From the NCBI GenBank assembly GCA_016871295.1, contig VFZD01000008.1, positions 1-39,531 on the forward strand: DNA of 39,531 nt. The letters run 5' to 3'. Source of the stretch: Actinomycetota bacterium (GTDB lineage: Bacteria; Actinomycetota; Acidimicrobiia; Acidimicrobiales; Ilumatobacteraceae). A program made the translations under genes and the position numbers. Of this stretch, positions 8,687-16,229 are shown piece after piece. A model generated the notes under the pieces. The model ran no database searches and had not been told where the DNA came from. It worked only from the letters and a program-made list of their open reading frames with translations. The stretch's first letter is position 1. Each line of letters starts with the position of its first letter.

Positions 8687-9586
8687 CTATTTCGCGGCCG
8701 CTCGAGCAGCCTCGAGGTTGCCGAACACTTTCGCCGCGCGTTCGGCCAACCCGCTCGGCGGCGGACCCATCGGCAATCGGGCGTCGCCGACATCCAGGCC
8801 GAGGTGGTTCATCATCACCTTGCACGGCAACGGATTCGGGTTGTCGTCGCCCGTCTCGTAGGCGAAACTCTCGAGCAGTCGGGCGTTGACCGCCCGCGCA
8901 CCCGCGACATCGCCGGCGTTCCATTTATTGAACATCTCCTGGTGGTCTTTGCCCGTCCAGTGCGTCGCCACGCCGATCACACCCGTCGCACCGATCGCCA
9001 TCAGCGGCAAAGTCAGCCCATCATCACCGCTGAACAGTTCGAAACCGTTTGGCGTTTGGGTCATCAACATCGCCGTCTCGGCGGGGTTGCCGCTCGCGTC
9101 TTTGAGCGCGGCGACGTTTTTTACCTCGTTGGCCAACTTGACCAACGAACTTGTCGAGATTTTTCGACCCGTGCGCACGGGTATGTCGTAGACGACCACG
9201 GGCAGCGTCGTCGCCGCGCAAACCGCCTTCATGTGCGCCAAAATTCCTGCTTGCGACGGTCTGTTGTAATAGGGGCCAACCGCCAAAATTCCGGCGATGC
9301 CGAGTTTCGACGCCTCGGCCGTGAGGTGAATCGAATGCTTCGTATCGTTGGTCACCGTTCCGGCGATCACCGGAATCGTCACGGCTTCGACCGTGGCGGC
9401 GAAAAGCGCGAGTTTTTCGTCGTCGGTCAAAGTCGAGGCCTCGCCCGTGGTGCCACCCACGACGAGCCCGTCGTTGCCGTTGTCTTGCAGCCAGCGCGCC
9501 AAACGGCGCACTCCGTCGAGGTTCAATTCGCCGTTCTTGTCGAACGGCGTGACCATCGCCGTGAGAACCCGACCGAATCTAGGCAT
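8687..9586 (-). CDS. dapA: 4-hydroxy-tetrahydrodipicolinate synthase
   Basis: A 299-residue TIM-barrel aldolase that condenses pyruvate and aspartate semialdehyde in the lysine/diaminopimelate pathway. The Schiff-base lysine is K162 (AALKDASGN), with GTTGEA (45-50), Y108 in GPYYNRPSQ and Y133/R139-type YDIPVRTG all present. Upstream, TAACAT lies exactly six bases before the ATG, and the ATG sits inside an 18-bp palindrome, so the gene looks leaderless and possibly controlled at its start. It stands next to rnj and ftsK as in other actinobacteria, while dapB lies 7 kb away across an insertion. Confidence 0.96.
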   Translation of the reverse strand: MPRFGRVLTAMVTPFDKNGELNLDGVRRLARWLQDNGNDGLVVGGTTGEASTLTDDEKLALFAATVEAVTIPVIAGTVTNDTKHSIHLTAEASKLGIAGILAVGPYYNRPSQAGILAHMKAVCAATTLPVVVYDIPVRTGRKISTSSLVKLANEVKNVAALKDASGNPAETAMLMTQTPNGFELFSGDDGLTLPLMAIGATGVIGVATHWTGKDHQEMFNKWNAGDVAGARAVNARLLESFAYETGDDNPNPLPCKVMMNHLGLDVGDARLPMGPPPSGLAERAAKVFGNLEAARAAAK

Positions 9587-9598
9587 GCCTAGATGTTA
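9577..9598 (-). promoter_or_regulatory. Leaderless dapA promoter overlapping an 18-bp palindrome
   Basis: The perfect palindrome ATCTAGGCATGCCTAGAT spans 9577-9594 and is centred on the dapA start codon (9584-9586). The minus-strand -10 box TAACAT occupies 9598-9593, six bases before the ATG. A dimeric regulator bound here would block the transcription start and first codons. The palindrome could instead be a small hairpin at the very 5' end of a leaderless mRNA. Confidence 0.5.
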
Positions 9599-9602
9599 GT
9601 CA

Positions 9603-10730
9603 TCAGTGCTTGACGTCGACCTGTTTGCCGATTTCGAACTTGAGATATTCGTCGCCGGTGTTCTCCCAATCTTCGAATTGAATCACGCCCATCTCTTCGA
9701 AACGGTGACGCAACCAGTTGTCGTTGCGATCGAGCAAACCGAGTTTCTTGCAGTTCGGCACGATCTTGGCGAACAACATCTGTTGAAAGATTTTTCGCGT
9801 CGGATCGTTGACCAACAACGGGATCACGGTTTTCGGATCGACACCCATGTATTGCCAGACCTCCTGCTGCAAGAAGCGATCTCGCATGCGAATGCTCGCC
9901 TCATAGGCGAACTCCTGGCGATCCATGATTTCTTTGTCGCTCATGCCGTCGTAGACCTCTTTCAAACTGAGCACGCCGAACGCCACGTGGCGGGCCTCGT
10001 CGCTCATCACATAGCGCAGCAATTGCTTCAACAACGGTTCACCCGTCAGCTGATGCAAATATCCGAAAGCGGCGAGGGCCAAACCTTCGACCAAGATCTG
10101 CATGCCCAAGTATGTGAAGTCCCAGCGCGGGTCCTTGATGATGTCGTCGAGCAACAGACCGAGGTGGGCGTTGATCGGGTAGCCACCACCGAGTTTTTCG
10201 TCGAGATATCGGGCGAAAACCTCGACATGGCGCGCCTCATCGACGACCTGGGTGCTGGCGTAGAGCTTCGCGTCGTACCACGGCACCGTCTCGACGATCT
10301 TGCTCGTGCAAATCAACGCGCCTTGTTCGCCGTGCAGAAACTGCGAGAGGCTCCATTTGCGGCTTTGAATGCCGTACTCGAGCCACTCTTTGTCTGACCA
10401 GGTCGCGAGTTTCGTGCCTGCATACCAATTCGGGTCGACGCCACTGCCGATCGCCGCCTGATCGGCCGACACGGTTTTCTCGATGTCGACTTCGGTCTCC
10501 CACGGCAGATCGTGCGTACCGTTCCATTGGCTCGTCTTGGCCTTTTCATAAAGTTTGCGCAATGGTGGTCGGGTCAGCGAGTAATCCCAGGTGAAGATCG
10601 AGTCGGCATTGTTGTCGACCACATGTTCGACCTCGTTGGAAGGGGTCAAGGGGATGCTGAGAATCGCCTCGATGTTGTTGATCGCGTCGCGACCGATGAT
10701 GTCCTGGTTTTGTTTTTCTGAGATCGACAT
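9603..10730 (-). CDS. Ferritin-like diiron protein (R2/AurF-like oxygenase family)
   Basis: A 375-residue protein with a duplicated diiron pattern: E135, then E165 and H168 in VVDEARHVE; E215, then E245 and H248 in MSDEARHVAFG. Both halves have the same 30-residue spacing between the first Glu and the ExxH, as in ribonucleotide reductase R2-like and ferritin-like oxygenases. No tyrosyl-radical motif was identified, so it is more likely an oxygenase or oxidase than a ribonucleotide reductase subunit. Substrate unknown. A ribosome binding site GGAG lies six bases before the ATG. It follows a TetR gene on the same strand 31 bases downstream, so the two are probably co-transcribed and it is probably a target of that regulator. 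Confidence 0.85.
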   Translation of the reverse strand: MSISEKQNQDIIGRDAINNIEAILSIPLTPSNEVEHVVDNNADSIFTWDYSLTRPPLRKLYEKAKTSQWNGTHDLPWETEVDIEKTVSADQAAIGSGVDPNWYAGTKLATWSDKEWLEYGIQSRKWSLSQFLHGEQGALICTSKIVETVPWYDAKLYASTQVVDEARHVEVFARYLDEKLGGGYPINAHLGLLLDDIIKDPRWDFTYLGMQILVEGLALAAFGYLHQLTGEPLLKQLLRYVMSDEARHVAFGVLSLKEVYDGMSDKEIMDRQEFAYEASIRMRDRFLQQEVWQYMGVDPKTVIPLLVNDPTRKIFQQMLFAKIVPNCKKLGLLDRNDNWLRHRFEEMGVIQFEDWENTGDEYLKFEIGKQVDVKH

Positions 10731-10761
10731 GTTTTCTCCGTTTCGTCTCGTGTTGTTCCGT

Positions 10762-11382
10762 CTAATTTGTCAGTTCTTTTAGCACGACATGTGCGCGCAA
10801 AAACTTTCGTACGCTGGCTTCGTCGGTGAAGTCGAAGTGCTCGGATGGCGTCAAGAAATATGAGATCACCAGTCGAGCCAACACTTCGACCAACGCGTCG
10901 GCGTCCCGCTTGGGCAAGAACTCGCCGACCAGCGGGGCCAAATATGACGCCGCGACGCGCACGATCCTCGACAATCCATCGATCGTAAACTGCATCAAGG
11001 TCGTGCCCGGCTCGGTGGCCAGCATCATCGCCAAGTGATCGTCGTTGCGCAATTCGGTGGTCGCCGAAACCACGCACCTCACCAACAGGTCTTCGAGCGA
11101 CTCTGCATTTTGTGCGCGCTCGAGCAATGTCGTGAAGAACTCGTCTAGCGAGCGCACGTGCAACGCTTCGAGCAGAACTTCTTTCCCGCCGGGAAACATT
11201 CGATACAGGGTGGCGCGCGAAACATTGGCCAACCCGCAGACATCGGCCACCGTGAAGCGACTGACTCCCCATTTCTCGATCGCCAGTTTGGTCGAATCCA
11301 AAATGCGGGTTTCGATGGCGCTGAACGAGGCGGCCTTGCCGACCACATGCTGCGCTTTCGTCGCGTCGATCTTTGTATTCAC
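10762..11382 (-). CDS. TetR/AcrR family transcriptional regulator
   Basis: A 206-residue one-domain regulator. The N-terminal helix-turn-helix (about residues 43-64) reads FTVADVCGLANVSRATLYRMF, the usual TetR recognition helix, followed by a ligand-binding helical domain without a recognisable ligand motif. GTG start with a strong ribosome site AGAGGGGG six bases upstream. Its own promoter (TTGACA, 18 bp, TATTGT) is overlaid by an inverted repeat, which points to autorepression. It heads a two-gene unit with the diiron protein and is divergent from the amino acid ABC importer. Confidence 0.93.
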   Translation of the reverse strand: MNTKIDATKAQHVVGKAASFSAIETRILDSTKLAIEKWGVSRFTVADVCGLANVSRATLYRMFPGGKEVLLEALHVRSLDEFFTTLLERAQNAESLEDLLVRCVVSATTELRNDDHLAMMLATEPGTTLMQFTIDGLSRIVRVAASYLAPLVGEFLPKRDADALVEVLARLVISYFLTPSEHFDFTDEASVRKFLRAHVVLKELTN

Positions 11383-11394
11383 GAAACCCCCTCT

Positions 11395-11428
11395 TGAGAC
11401 AATAAGACTAACCGTGTCTCAGTGTCAA
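11395..11428 (-). promoter_or_regulatory. tetR promoter with overlapping inverted-repeat operator
   Basis: Minus-strand promoter: -35 TTGACA (11428-11423, perfect consensus), 18-base spacer, -10 TATTGT (11404-11399). The inverted repeat TGAGACA-N13-TGTCTCA (11395-11401 and 11415-11421) covers the -10 box and most of the spacer. Outer half sites CTTGA (11393-11397) and TCAAG (11425-11429) extend the symmetry. This is the layout of an autorepressed TetR operator. Confidence 0.65.
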
Positions 11429-11451
11429 GATATGCCCCTGATTTCGTCAAC

Positions 11452-11486
11452 GATTCGACGAGGATTCGACGAAAAGGCTCTACAGT
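11452..11486 (+). promoter_or_regulatory. Candidate promoter of the amino acid ABC operon with tandem direct repeats
   Basis: The 10-base element GATTCGACGA occurs twice, at 11452-11461 and 11463-11472, with an 11-base period, so both copies face the same side of the helix. A possible -10 box TACAGT follows at 11481-11486. The start codon at 11516 has its own ribosome site AAAGGA. The repeats sit over the -35 region and could bind an activator or repressor. Confidence 0.35.
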
Positions 11487-11515
11487 CGTGATCAAGGTTT
11501 CAGAAAGGAACACCA

Positions 11516-12361
11516 ATGAAAATTCGAAAAAGCCGCGTTACCCGCATGGCGATTCTGCTCGGCAGCCTCGCCTCGCTGGGCCTTGCCAGTTGCGGCAACG
11601 ACGATTCGAGCTCGGCCTGCCCGACGATCGAATCGGGCAAACTGACCATCGCCACCGGCACCCCGGCCTATGAGCCATGGGTCGTCGGCGACGCCCCCGA
11701 GTCGGGCGAAGGTTTTGAAGCCGCGGTCGCCTACGCCGTGGCGGGAGAACTGGGCTACGCGAATGAAAACATCGTCTGGGTGCGAACAGGTTTCGACGAG
11801 GCGATTCAGCCGGGTGCGAAAAACTTCGACTTCAACTTGCAGCAATACTCGATCACCGAAGAACGCAAGGCAACGGTCAGTTTCAGCGATCCTTACTATT
11901 CGACGAACCAAGCCGTCGTCGGTTTTGCCGACTCACCCGTGGCCAACGCGACAAAGATTTCAGAGATCAAAGATCTGAAATTCGGCGCTCAGTCGGGCAC
12001 GACCAGCCTCGACTTCATCGTCAACGTGATCAAGCCGAGCAGCGAGCCGTTCGTCTATGACGACAACGCCGGTGCCAAGGCCGCGCTCGAGGCCAAGCAA
12101 ATCGACGCGATCGTCGTCGACTTGCCGACCGCTTTTTACATCAGCGCCGTGGAGATCGAGGGCTCGAAAGTAATCGGACAATTTCCGCTCAGCGACGCGG
12201 TGTCCGCCGACAATTTCGGCCTGCTGTTCGACAAAGACAACAAACTCGTGGATTGTGTCAACAAGGCCCTGGCGACCCTCAAAGAGTCGGGCAAGTTGGC
12301 TGAAATCGAAAATACCTGGCTCGCCGACAAGACCAATGCACCGGTGATCAGCCTCGACTAG
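11516..12361 (+). CDS. Amino acid ABC transporter substrate-binding lipoprotein (family 3)
   Basis: A 281-residue periplasmic-type binding protein anchored as a lipoprotein: a basic start, hydrophobic stretch and lipobox GLASC with Cys26. The body has the family 3 pattern: GKLTIATGTPAYEPW, then GFEAAVAYAVAGELGY, FDFNLQQYSITEERK, VSFSDPYY and a final ALATLKESGKLAEIENTWL. These proteins bind polar amino acids or related small solutes. Substrate is not readable from sequence. A ribosome site AGAAAGGAAC precedes the ATG. It begins a three-gene importer operon divergent from the TetR gene. Confidence 0.92.
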   Translation: MKIRKSRVTRMAILLGSLASLGLASCGNDDSSSACPTIESGKLTIATGTPAYEPWVVGDAPESGEGFEAAVAYAVAGELGYANENIVWVRTGFDEAIQPGAKNFDFNLQQYSITEERKATVSFSDPYYSTNQAVVGFADSPVANATKISEIKDLKFGAQSGTTSLDFIVNVIKPSSEPFVYDDNAGAKAALEAKQIDAIVVDLPTAFYISAVEIEGSKVIGQFPLSDAVSADNFGLLFDKDNKLVDCVNKALATLKESGKLAEIENTWLADKTNAPVISLD

Positions 12362-12471
12362 CCAAACTGGTCACTACGAAAACTAAGACCCAACGCCAAG
12401 AATTCGAACAACGGCAGCGCCGGCGCAGCAGCATCATCGCCGCGCTGAGCACTGCCGTTGTCGTTGGATTC

Positions 12472-13209
12472 TTGTTTCTGGTGATTCCCCGGCTTCCCCG
12501 CTGGGATCGCGTCAGAGAATCTTTCTTCAACGGCGAGCGTCTCCGAGATTCTTTTCCGCGTCTGCTTGAAGCGTTCGTGCTCGACATAAAGATATTCGCC
12601 TGGTCGACACCCGCGATTCTCGCCCTCGCCCTCGTGTTGGCGATCGCCCGCAGTTCGCGAAACCCCGCCCTGTTTCCGATTCGAATCTTCGTCATCGGAT
12701 ACATCGACGTGATGCGCGGGGTGCCAGTGATCTTATGGATCTACCTGATCGGCTTCGGCGTGCCCGGGGTCGGCCTCGAACGACCGTTCAACTCCCCCCT
12801 GCTTTGGGGTTCGGTCGCGTTGGTGATGACATATAGCGCCTATGTCGCCGAAGTCTTTCGCGCCGGCATCGACAGCGTGCACGAATCACAGCGGGCGGCC
12901 GCCCGCAGTTTGGGCCTTTCAAATTCGCAGACGATGCGCTTTGTCATCTTGCCCCAGGCGATTCGCCGCGTCGTGCCACCGCTGATGAACGATCTGGTCA
13001 GCCTGCAAAAAGATGTGGCTCTCGTGAGTTTGATCGGGCCAATCGAGATCTTGCGTCAGGCTGGCATCGACAAATCAAAGTTCGCCAACTTCACGCCATA
13101 TGTCGCCGCGGCGATAATTTTTCTGTCGATCACCATTCCGCTCACCCGCACCACCGACCATCTGTTGGCTCGCGAGCGTCGACGAACATCGGCGACGAGG
13201 GTTCGATGA
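12472..13209 (+). CDS. Amino acid ABC transporter permease (HisM/GlnP type), start uncertain
   Basis: Membrane permease of the polar amino acid ABC family. The EAA-loop that contacts the ATPase reads ESQRAAARSLGLSNSQTMRF followed by VILPQAIRRVVPPLMNDL. The first standard in-frame start is TTG 12472, giving 245 residues. However, the same frame is open from 12304, and bases 12367-12471 encode a basic stretch (QRQRRR) followed by a hydrophobic helix (IIAALSTAVVVGFLFLVI), which looks like the first membrane span of this family. No ATG, GTG or TTG precedes that helix in frame; CTG 12367 is the only plausible site. The TTG start would cut the helix. The gene ends in an ATGA overlap with the ATPase gene. 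Confidence 0.88.
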   Translation: MFLVIPRLPRWDRVRESFFNGERLRDSFPRLLEAFVLDIKIFAWSTPAILALALVLAIARSSRNPALFPIRIFVIGYIDVMRGVPVILWIYLIGFGVPGVGLERPFNSPLLWGSVALVMTYSAYVAEVFRAGIDSVHESQRAAARSLGLSNSQTMRFVILPQAIRRVVPPLMNDLVSLQKDVALVSLIGPIEILRQAGIDKSKFANFTPYVAAAIIFLSITIPLTRTTDHLLARERRRTSATRVR

Positions 13210-13946
13210 AACTCGAAATGCGCCAAGTCGCCAAGTCGTTCGGGTCGAGGACCGTGCTCTCCGGCTTCGACCTCGACGTTGCGGCCGGCGAGGTGGTTTC
13301 TTTCATCGGCGCGAGCGGTTCTGGCAAGACAACGCTGTTGCGCTGCGTGAACCTGCTCGAACCGATCGACGATGGCGCGATATTTCTCGACGGCGACGAA
13401 ATCTCGCGAATCGGTCGCGACCCGAACCCGATCCGTCGCCGCATCGGCATCGTCTTCCAAAGTTTCAACTTGTTTCCCCACATGAGCGTGCGCCAGAACA
13501 TCACCCTCGCCCTGATGCGGGTGCTCGAAAAATCAGCCGACGAGGCAACCGGGACGGCGAAGAATTTGCTCGCACGGTTCGGGCTCGCCGACAAACTCGA
13601 TGCCTATCCCGACCAGCTGTCGGGCGGCCAGCAACAGCGCGTGGCGATCGTGCGGGCGCTGGCGATGAATCCCGAACTGCTGTTGCTCGACGAGATCACA
13701 TCGGCGCTCGACCCCGAACTGGTCGGAGAAGTGCTCGATGTCGTGCGTGAACTCAAGGGCAGCGGCATCACGATGTTGATCGCCACCCACGAAATGATGT
13801 TCGCCCAAGAAATCAGCGATCGCGTCTGCTTTCTCGACGCCGGTCGTATCGCCGAACAAGGGCCCCCAAGTCAGGTTTTCTCGCAACCCCGCGACGAGCG
13901 CACCAAACAGTTCTTGCGCCGCGTTCAGGCGTTGGGCAAGACGTAG
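13206..13946 (+). CDS. Amino acid ABC transporter ATP-binding protein (GlnQ type)
   Basis: A 246-residue ABC ATPase that powers the importer encoded upstream. Walker A is GASGSGKT (35-42), the signature LSGGQQQR, Walker B LLLLDEITSALD, and the switch histidine is in IATHEMMF. It is coupled to the permease gene by an ATGA overlap. Its 3' end overlaps the end of the convergent acyl-CoA ligase gene by 22 bases. Confidence 0.94.
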   Translation: MKLEMRQVAKSFGSRTVLSGFDLDVAAGEVVSFIGASGSGKTTLLRCVNLLEPIDDGAIFLDGDEISRIGRDPNPIRRRIGIVFQSFNLFPHMSVRQNITLALMRVLEKSADEATGTAKNLLARFGLADKLDAYPDQLSGGQQQRVAIVRALAMNPELLLLDEITSALDPELVGEVLDVVRELKGSGITMLIATHEMMFAQEISDRVCFLDAGRIAEQGPPSQVFSQPRDERTKQFLRRVQALGKT

Positions 13947-15553
13947 TCGGCGAACTTTTCGCGAAGCGTCTTTTTCGAGAATTTGCCGACGCTGGTCTTG
14001 GGCACCTCGTCGATGAACACGACGTCGTCGGGCACCTGCCATTTGGCCAGCCGCGGTCGAATGTAATCGAGCACCTCGTCTTTGCTCAGGGTTTCGCCGG
14101 GCTTCAGCACGACGCACGCGAGTGGCCGTTCCGACCATTTCGGGTGCGGCACGCCAACCACGGCGGCCTCTTTGATTTTCGGGTGCGACATCAGTTCGTT
14201 TTCGATTTCAACAGACGAGATCCACTCGCCGCCGGTCTTGATCAAATCTTTCGTCCGATCCACGAGTCGAATGCGGCCCGAGGAATCCATCGTCGCCACA
14301 TCGCCCGTGCGCAGCCAACCATCGTCGGTGAAACTCTCGCCGGCGCGAGAGTCGTTGTAATAGGTCGCCGCGATCCACGAACCCGCGCACTGCAACTCGC
14401 CGCTCGTCTCGCCGTCCCACGGCACGGGCGTCGAGGTGCCCGGCAACACGACCCGACAATCGACGCCGAAGTTGATCGTGCCGACCGTCATGCGCAGTTC
14501 GGCCTGTTCTTCGATCGACTTCTTTTGGTCGGCCGACGAGAGATTGCATGTCGCGGCGATCGGGCTCGTCTCGGTCATGCCCCAGGCCTGCAGGATCGGC
14601 AGGCCAACGGTTTCTCTGTACGCCTCGCTCAAAGATTTGGGCACGGCGCTGCCCCCCACGGGGATGACGCGCAACGAAGAGGTGTCGCGACCTTTCAGTT
14701 CGGGGAGCACACCCATCCATATCGTCGGCACGCCCGCGGCCACCGTTACCTTTTCGTCGACGATCAAGTTGGCGATCGCCTTGCCCGACAAATCGGGGCC
14801 GGGCAAGACCAAACTCGCGCCGCAAGCCACGGCGGCATGCGCCAACCCCCAAGCGTTGGCATGGAACATCGGCACCACCGGCAAGATCACGTCGCTTTCG
14901 CGCGCTCCGAGCGAATCGACCATCATCGCCCCCATCGTGTGCATGTAGGTGGATCGATGGCTGTACACGACGCCTTTCGGGTTGCCCGTGGTGCCGCTCG
15001 TGTAGCACATGCTGGCGGCCAAATTTTCGTCGGTGATCTTGAATTCGACGCCGGCCACGCCCTTGATCAAGTCTTCGTATTTGTGCATCTGCATGCCGGG
15101 CACGGCATCCGCCACTTCGCCCTTGCCGTCGTCCATGATCACGAGATTTTTCACCGTCTTGAACGTCGGCAACAGCGGCGCGATCAACGCGAACAAGGAA
15201 CGATCGACGAAGATTACCTCGTCTTCGGCATGGTTGACGATGTAGGTGAGTTGCTCGGGAAACAACCTGATGTTCAAGGTGTGCACGACCCGCCCGGTGC
15301 ATGGCGCGGCGAAATAAAGTTCGAGATGTCGTGCGGTGTTCCAGGCGAAGGTCGCCACGCGACCATCGCGAGTGATCTTCAGATTGTCGAGCGCACCACC
15401 GAGTTGGCGTGTGCGCGCCGCCCACTCGCCGTAATTCATTCGTTCTTTGCCGACGGCAGTGGCCGTGGTGATCGTCTTTTCGGGGTGATATTTTTCGGCT
15501 CGTTCAAAAAGATGCACCATCGTTAACGGCGTGTTCTGCATCAACCCTTGCAT
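13925..15553 (-). CDS. Long/medium-chain acyl-CoA ligase (FadD-like AMP-forming)
   Basis: A 542-residue ANL-superfamily enzyme that activates a fatty or other carboxylic acid to its CoA thioester through an acyl-adenylate. Motifs in order: the P-loop-like YTSGTTGNPKGVVYSHRS, the A5 motif QAWGMTETSP, the A7/A8 region GWLRTGDVATMD and RTKDLIKTGGEWIS, and the A10 lysine in PKTSVGKFSKK. This set fits the medium/long-chain FadD group. The frame opens at TTG 15565, but ATG 15553 is preferred, with GGGGGAG just before it. It overlaps the convergent ABC ATPase by 22 bases. Actual acid substrate is unknown. Confidence 0.92.
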   Translation of the reverse strand: MQGLMQNTPLTMVHLFERAEKYHPEKTITTATAVGKERMNYGEWAARTRQLGGALDNLKITRDGRVATFAWNTARHLELYFAAPCTGRVVHTLNIRLFPEQLTYIVNHAEDEVIFVDRSLFALIAPLLPTFKTVKNLVIMDDGKGEVADAVPGMQMHKYEDLIKGVAGVEFKITDENLAASMCYTSGTTGNPKGVVYSHRSTYMHTMGAMMVDSLGARESDVILPVVPMFHANAWGLAHAAVACGASLVLPGPDLSGKAIANLIVDEKVTVAAGVPTIWMGVLPELKGRDTSSLRVIPVGGSAVPKSLSEAYRETVGLPILQAWGMTETSPIAATCNLSSADQKKSIEEQAELRMTVGTINFGVDCRVVLPGTSTPVPWDGETSGELQCAGSWIAATYYNDSRAGESFTDDGWLRTGDVATMDSSGRIRLVDRTKDLIKTGGEWISSVEIENELMSHPKIKEAAVVGVPHPKWSERPLACVVLKPGETLSKDEVLDYIRPRLAKWQVPDDVVFIDEVPKTSVGKFSKKTLREKFADYVLPNA

Positions 15554-15591
15554 TGCTCCCCCCAAGATTCTCGGCGTACTCGCGGTGTTAC

Positions 15592-15626
15592 TTGATTACC
15601 GTAGCAAGTCGGCTACCGTGCTACGA
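15592..15626 (+). promoter_or_regulatory. Promoter of the VTT/DedA-like gene, nearly leaderless
   Basis: A -35 box TTGATT (15592-15597), 16-base spacer and -10 box TACCGT (15614-15619) are followed by seven bases and the ATG at 15627. The mRNA would have at most one or two leader bases. No ribosome binding site is visible. Confidence 0.55.
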
Positions 15627-16217
15627 ATGCGCAGAGCCGTATTGTCACTGACGACGCTGCTGTTCGTCATTGGCACGATCGGCAGCAACGTCGGGCCCGC
15701 GCTCGTCGATGAGCGACCTCGGCTCGTGCTGCTTTTGAGCTCGCGCAACCGCAACTTGTTCGGCTCGGTGCCCTACGTCGACTGGTTGAGTTACTCGGTC
15801 ATCGGCTTCTCGCGCATCTTGATCGCCGGAGTCGCCCTGTATCTCGTCGGTCGGTGGTATGGCAAGAAGGCCCTCGGTTGGGTCGAGGGCCAAATCGGTG
15901 AACTTCCGACAATCTATAGATGGACAGAAAGGGCCGTCGACAAGGCCGGGTCGGTGATGGTCGTGCTCATGCCGGGCAGCAACATCGTCTGTCTGTTGCT
16001 CGGTCACCGGCAAATGCCGCCGCGCAAGTTCGTGGCATTGTTGATGTTGGGCATCGCCATCAAACTGCTGGTGCTGTGGCGCGGCGGCAAACTATTCGAA
16101 AACCAGATTCGCGACTTCTTGAGCTACATCGAGCGCTATCAATGGTGGGTTGTCGGCGCTTTATTTATAGCATCAACTTTGCAGTCAGCCCGCAAAGGTC
16201 GACCGAAAACCAACTAG
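15627..16217 (+). CDS. Membrane protein, VTT/DedA (SNARE-associated) like
   Basis: A 196-residue protein with an N-terminal hydrophobic helix and at least three further membrane segments. The pattern YLVGRWYGKKAL, then ERAVDKAGSVMVVLMPGSNI and PPRKFVALLMLGIAIKLLV, resembles the VTT domain of DedA proteins, where a GR.YG segment and a later 'R..PG' re-entrant loop occur. Here that loop is MPGSN without the usual arginine. DedA proteins act as lipid flippases or in membrane homeostasis. The assignment is by remote likeness. The ATG at 15627 is preferred over earlier in-frame starts because a promoter ends seven bases before it. The thiol peroxidase follows 12 bases later and is probably co-transcribed. 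Confidence 0.6.
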   Translation: MRRAVLSLTTLLFVIGTIGSNVGPALVDERPRLVLLLSSRNRNLFGSVPYVDWLSYSVIGFSRILIAGVALYLVGRWYGKKALGWVEGQIGELPTIYRWTERAVDKAGSVMVVLMPGSNIVCLLLGHRQMPPRKFVALLMLGIAIKLLVLWRGGKLFENQIRDFLSYIERYQWWVVGALFIASTLQSARKGRPKTN

Positions 16218-16229
16218 ACAGGGAGCATC

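Noticed and set aside
9603-10730. Ribonucleotide reductase small subunit
   Set aside because: The symmetric duplicated ExxH pattern fits R2-like ferritins, but no nrdA or nrdE gene is nearby and no radical-tyrosine motif was found.
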